Shown here: piece by piece, positions 7,176 to 8,627 of the stretch
How the letters are laid out: every line of letters begins with the position of its first letter
How positions within the stretch are numbered: the first letter of the stretch is position 1
Assembly: GCA_002393905.1 (NCBI GenBank)
Contig: DGSJ01000003.1
Span: forward strand, 1-8,627
DNA length: 8,627 bases
Direction: 5' to 3'
Source: Caryophanales bacterium UBA4365
GTDB lineage: Bacteria; Bacillota_I; Bacilli_A; RFN20; CAG-826
Made by a program: the position numbers and the translations under genes
The notes under the pieces: generated by a model
The model's database searches: none
Told to the model about the DNA's origin: nothing
The model's input: the letters and a program-made list of their open reading frames with translations, nothing else

Positions 7176-7793
7176 TTATTTTATGAAGTGGGTAAATGTG
7201 GTGTCTTCTTTTTCTGGAAGACCATATTTCTCTTTTGCATCTTTTATAGCTTTCATTAGAAACACCATGTTTCTTGTTACTACTCTTGCGTTTTGTAGAC
7301 CTTCTTCATCTTTTTCAATTTGACCTTGTTCTCTACCAAAGCCATTATTCCAATATCGTCCAGAGGCAATCGGCATTTGATTGATCGTGAAGTATTTATT
7401 TAATTCATCAAATGTCGCGGTGGTTCCCGCACGTCTTGCTATAGCAAATGCCGCACCGACTTTAAATCGTTTATCAAAATGAGAACTATAGAACAATCTA
7501 TCTAATAAAGAAATAATTGAACCATTCGCCGAACCATAATAGACCGGAGAAACAATTACTAAACCATCAGAATCTTCAAATCTTTTAGCTAAATCATTCA
7601 CATCATCTTTAAAAACACAATGACCATGTTCATAACAATAATTACACGCCATACAGCCTCTAATAGCTTTAGATCCTATTTGATACTGATCAACTTCTAC
7701 GCCCTCTTTATTAAAGATGTTATTCATCTCATTAATTAATCTAGATGAATTACCATTAAGAAGAGGACTACCATTAATAATTAATACTTTCAT
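7176..7793 (-). CDS. Flavodoxin-fold NAD(P)H-dependent oxidoreductase with Isf-like cysteine cluster
   Basis: This 205-residue cytoplasmic flavoprotein belongs to the NADPH-dependent FMN reductase / iron-sulfur flavoprotein superfamily. NGSPLLNGNSSRL (7-19) is the FMN-phosphate loop, and VSPVYYGSANGSIISLLDR (81-99) is the second flavin-binding strand and loop. Cys47, Cys50, Cys53 and Cys59 form CxxCxxCx5C, the compact motif that holds a [4Fe-4S] cluster in iron-sulfur flavoproteins; many bacterial relatives keep these cysteines without a proven cluster. The likely role is electron transfer or reduction of quinones, nitro compounds or disulfides, with substrate unknown. A strong GGAGG site before the ATG fixes the start. 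The gene converges on the cassette and appears independent of it. No clear terminator is seen beyond its TAA. Confidence 0.9.
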   Translation of the reverse strand: MKVLIINGSPLLNGNSSRLINEMNNIFNKEGVEVDQYQIGSKAIRGCMACNYCYEHGHCVFKDDVNDLAKRFEDSDGLVIVSPVYYGSANGSIISLLDRLFYSSHFDKRFKVGAAFAIARRAGTTATFDELNKYFTINQMPIASGRYWNNGFGREQGQIEKDEEGLQNARVVTRNMVFLMKAIKDAKEKYGLPEKEDTTFTHFIK

Positions 7794-7800
7794 CAGTCTT

Positions 7801-7807
7801 TTCCTCC
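7801..7807 (-). promoter_or_regulatory. Shine-Dalgarno site of the reductase gene
   Basis: On the minus strand GGAGGAA ends 7 bases before the ATG (7793-7791). It is the strongest ribosome binding site in the window. Upstream, -10-like TAAAAT (7822-7827, minus strand) and CATACT lie near, but no good -35 accompanies them, so the promoter is left unassigned. Confidence 0.85.
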
Positions 7808-7983
7808 ACTAACTAGTATGATTTTACAAGAAATTGGCTTTAAACAAAACACACTAAAAATTATTTTTATTAACTCACTTACTCTTTCTTCCGGATCTTT
7901 ATAGAATGAAGAAAAATTTTTGGAATACTGCATATAAAATGACAAAAAAATATGGAGAAAGATATTGTTGAATATGCAGAAAA

Positions 7984-8048
7984 AAATATTGCAAATCACT
8001 CCGACCAAATATTACAAATCACTCCGACGAAAGATTGCGAATTAATCC
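7984..8048. repeat. 23-base tandem repeat, two near-identical copies plus a decayed third
   Basis: Copy 1 (7984-8005) and copy 2 (8007-8028) share 21 of 22 bases, reading AAATATT(G/A)CAAATCACTCCGAC, with a period of 23. A third copy begins at the same period (8030) and matches 15 of the first 19 bases before diverging near 8048. Arrays of short sites like this often bind a repressor or a transposase; end arrays of IS21-family elements are one precedent. No transposase gene is in the window. Confidence 0.8.
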
Positions 8049-8084
8049 AGTGCACATTGTTTTTTATTGCTATGTACTGCACTG
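8048..8084. repeat. Inverted repeat CAGTGCA / TGCACTG
   Basis: The arms 8048-8054 and 8078-8084 are perfect 7-base complements around a 23-base spacer. CAT (8055-8057 region) and ATG (8072-8074) could extend the stem with a bulge. It abuts the third copy of the 23-base repeat. The TGCAC/GTGCA core recurs around the AbiEi promoter, which hints at a shared binding protein. Confidence 0.5.
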
Positions 8085-8108
8085 AGCAGGACATATCAAA
8101 TTAGCACA

Positions 8109-8140
8109 AATCTCCTTTATTTTGTTATATAAAGAAGATT
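8109..8140. repeat. AT-rich hairpin in the intergenic region
   Basis: AATCTCCTTTAT (8109-8120) and ATAAAGAAGATT (8129-8140) pair at 11 of 12 positions around an 8-base loop. No T-tract follows, so it is not a standard terminator. It could be an operator or part of an RNA, or arise by chance in such AT-rich DNA. Confidence 0.4.
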
Positions 8141-8401
8141 ACTTATATCTAGGATTAGATTTAATAATTAGACTCATTAAGTCTTGAGTTCTATAAATTA
8201 AATCGCTGTTTACCACCATACGTTTATATATATAACATTTTTGGAAAACAACCACTTTTTAATTTTTTGGTTCAATTTCAAAAAGTAAAAAAGCCAAAAA
8301 TTTAGTAGCACCTTGAAACAATTTTAAGCTTATCTTTAAAACATAAAGAACAGCTAAAAACACCCAAAATCCTCATCGTAGAAAATTATTTGTACTATTT
8401 C

Positions 8402-8430
8402 TTGTAATTGCACACTAAAAATTATAAAAT
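8402..8430 (+). promoter_or_regulatory. Promoter of the AbiEi-like gene
   Basis: TTGTAA (8402-8407) is separated by 17 bases from TAAAAT (8425-8430). The predicted transcription start is near 8437, only about 3 bases before the ATG at 8440, so the mRNA would have almost no leader. The AAGGTG at 8431-8436 is a poor ribosome site (3 bases from the ATG) and would lie upstream of the predicted transcript. TATAAA (8423-8428) is an alternative -10 with a 15-base spacer. Confidence 0.6.
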
Positions 8431-8438
8431 AAGGTGCA
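8409..8438. promoter_or_regulatory. Possible operator flanking the AbiEi -10 element
   Basis: TGCAC (8409-8413) and GTGCA (8434-8438) are inverted around the -10. AbiEi antitoxins are known to repress their own promoters through inverted repeats, so autoregulation here is plausible. The arms are only 5 bases, and similar short inverted repeats can occur by chance. Confidence 0.35.
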
Positions 8439-8439
8439 T

Positions 8440-8627
8440 ATGAAAGATAACACAAACTATTCAAAACTTGAAAAGGTTTTTAAAACCAATGGTGGATATA
8501 TCACTCGTGAAGATGTCGATAACGCTAATATATCATCATGGTTTCTTTCCGATTTTGTTAAAAGGAACAACCTCAATAAAATTGCTCCTGGCTTTTATGC
8601 TAATGATAAATACATTGTTGATTATTA
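8440..8627 (+). CDS. AbiEi-type antitoxin, N-terminal wing-helix part (3' end outside the window)
   Basis: Sixty-two codons are visible before the right edge. They match the N-terminal winged helix-turn-helix of AbiEi-family antitoxins: GGYITREDVDNANIS (18-32), then FLSDFVKRNNLNKIAPGFYA (35-54), the pattern in which a helix is followed by a basic turn and an ARGVY-like strand. In type IV AbiE systems the antitoxin represses its operon and counteracts AbiEii, a nucleotidyltransferase toxin encoded just downstream, giving abortive phage defence or plasmid stabilisation. The toxin would start beyond base 8627, so a complete system is not shown here. Some proteins with this N-terminal domain are stand-alone regulators. 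GTG at 8434 is in frame and could be an alternative start; TAA at 8425-8427 excludes anything earlier. Confidence 0.8.
   Translation, partial: MKDNTNYSKLEKVFKTNGGYITREDVDNANISSWFLSDFVKRNNLNKIAPGFYANDKYIVDY

Larger units (their letters stand above)
7906..8104 (+). pseudogene. Possible small ORF, perhaps split by a frameshift at an A7 run
   Basis: An ATG at 7906 opens a frame beginning MKKNFWNTAYKMTKK, which stops at TGA 7969-7971. A second frame, from ATG 7952 to TAG 8102-8104, encodes 50 residues starting MEKDIVEYAEKNI. The two frames overlap around a run of seven A (7944-7950), where one indel would join them into a protein of roughly 65 residues. The second part looks helical and moderately protein-like, but it spans the 23-base tandem repeat, which shifts frame between copies. 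There is no Shine-Dalgarno and I recognise no family. It may be a decayed gene or chance. Confidence 0.25.
7808..8439. other. About 630 bases without a firmly supported gene
   Basis: The stretch between the divergent reductase and AbiEi genes is very AT-rich. From left to right it holds the reductase leader, a possible broken small ORF (7906-8104), a 23-base tandem repeat (7984-8048), a CAGTGCA inverted repeat (8048-8084), AT-rich hairpins (8109-8140, 8170-8184, 8334-8348), the palindrome TTATATATATAA (8224-8235) and the AbiEi promoter. From 8105 to 8400 I see no reading frame of plausible length on either strand. Confidence 0.6.

Noticed and set aside
7793..8008. A 71-codon minus-strand frame upstream of the reductase, overlapping its start by one base
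   Set aside because: The translation is a low-complexity Phe/Ile-rich string typical of AT-rich noncoding DNA. It has no ribosome site of its own, it would place the reductase's strong GGAGG inside it, and it crosses the 23-base tandem repeat.
7984..8048. A CRISPR array from the repeated 23-base unit
   Set aside because: The copies are directly adjacent with a single base between them, so there are no spacers, and no cas gene is nearby.
8250..8303. A terminator or structured RNA in the AT-rich inverted repeats (ACTTTTT/AAAAAGT, AATTTTTTGG/CCAAAAATTT, AACCA/TGGTT)
   Set aside because: The candidate stems are mutually exclusive, almost all A-T, and lack a T-tract in the right place on either strand. 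Chance pairing in AT-rich DNA explains them.

Overview
The window comes from an AT-rich, low-GC Gram-positive-type bacterium, most likely a host-associated member of the Bacilli or Erysipelotrichia, or a relative of the Mollicutes that keeps the standard genetic code. This is inferred from gene content, base composition and a strong GGAGG ribosome binding site; no rRNA is present to confirm it. All 15 tryptophans in the firm genes are TGG and no gene needs TGA read through, so the Mycoplasma code (table 4) is unlikely.

Layout. (1) 1-753: the C-terminal part of a large, probably surface-exposed protein, closed by a strong intrinsic terminator. (2) 828-4589: a chromosomal-looking operon with a fused MacB/FtsX-type ABC exporter followed 3 bases later by an RlmD/RlmCD-type 23S rRNA uracil methyltransferase. 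(3) 4736-7098: a compact three-gene cassette that appears even more AT-rich. It holds an ORF6N protein with a degenerate phospholipase D-like C-terminal domain, an XRE-GNAT fusion overlapping it by 4 bases, and a metallophosphoesterase. Its first gene uses mostly AGA for arginine, unlike the ABC gene, which suggests horizontal acquisition. (4) 7176-7793, minus strand: a flavodoxin-fold reductase with an Isf-like cysteine cluster. (5) 7808-8439: about 630 bases without a firm gene, holding a 23-base tandem repeat, inverted repeats and a possible broken small ORF. (6) 8440 to the right edge: the start of an AbiEi-type antitoxin, whose toxin partner would lie outside the window.

Two points stand out. 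First, the best promoter matches ahead of the ABC gene, the ORF6N gene and the AbiEi gene all end only 6-9 bases before the start codon. In-frame stops or domain boundaries fix the first two starts, which implies leaderless mRNAs, while the methyltransferase and the reductase have Shine-Dalgarno sites. Second, the ORF6N-PLD / XRE-GNAT / phosphoesterase cassette next to an AbiE-like locus looks like a small defence or toxin-antitoxin-type island. The individual families are recognisable, but the three-gene combination is worth testing as a system.
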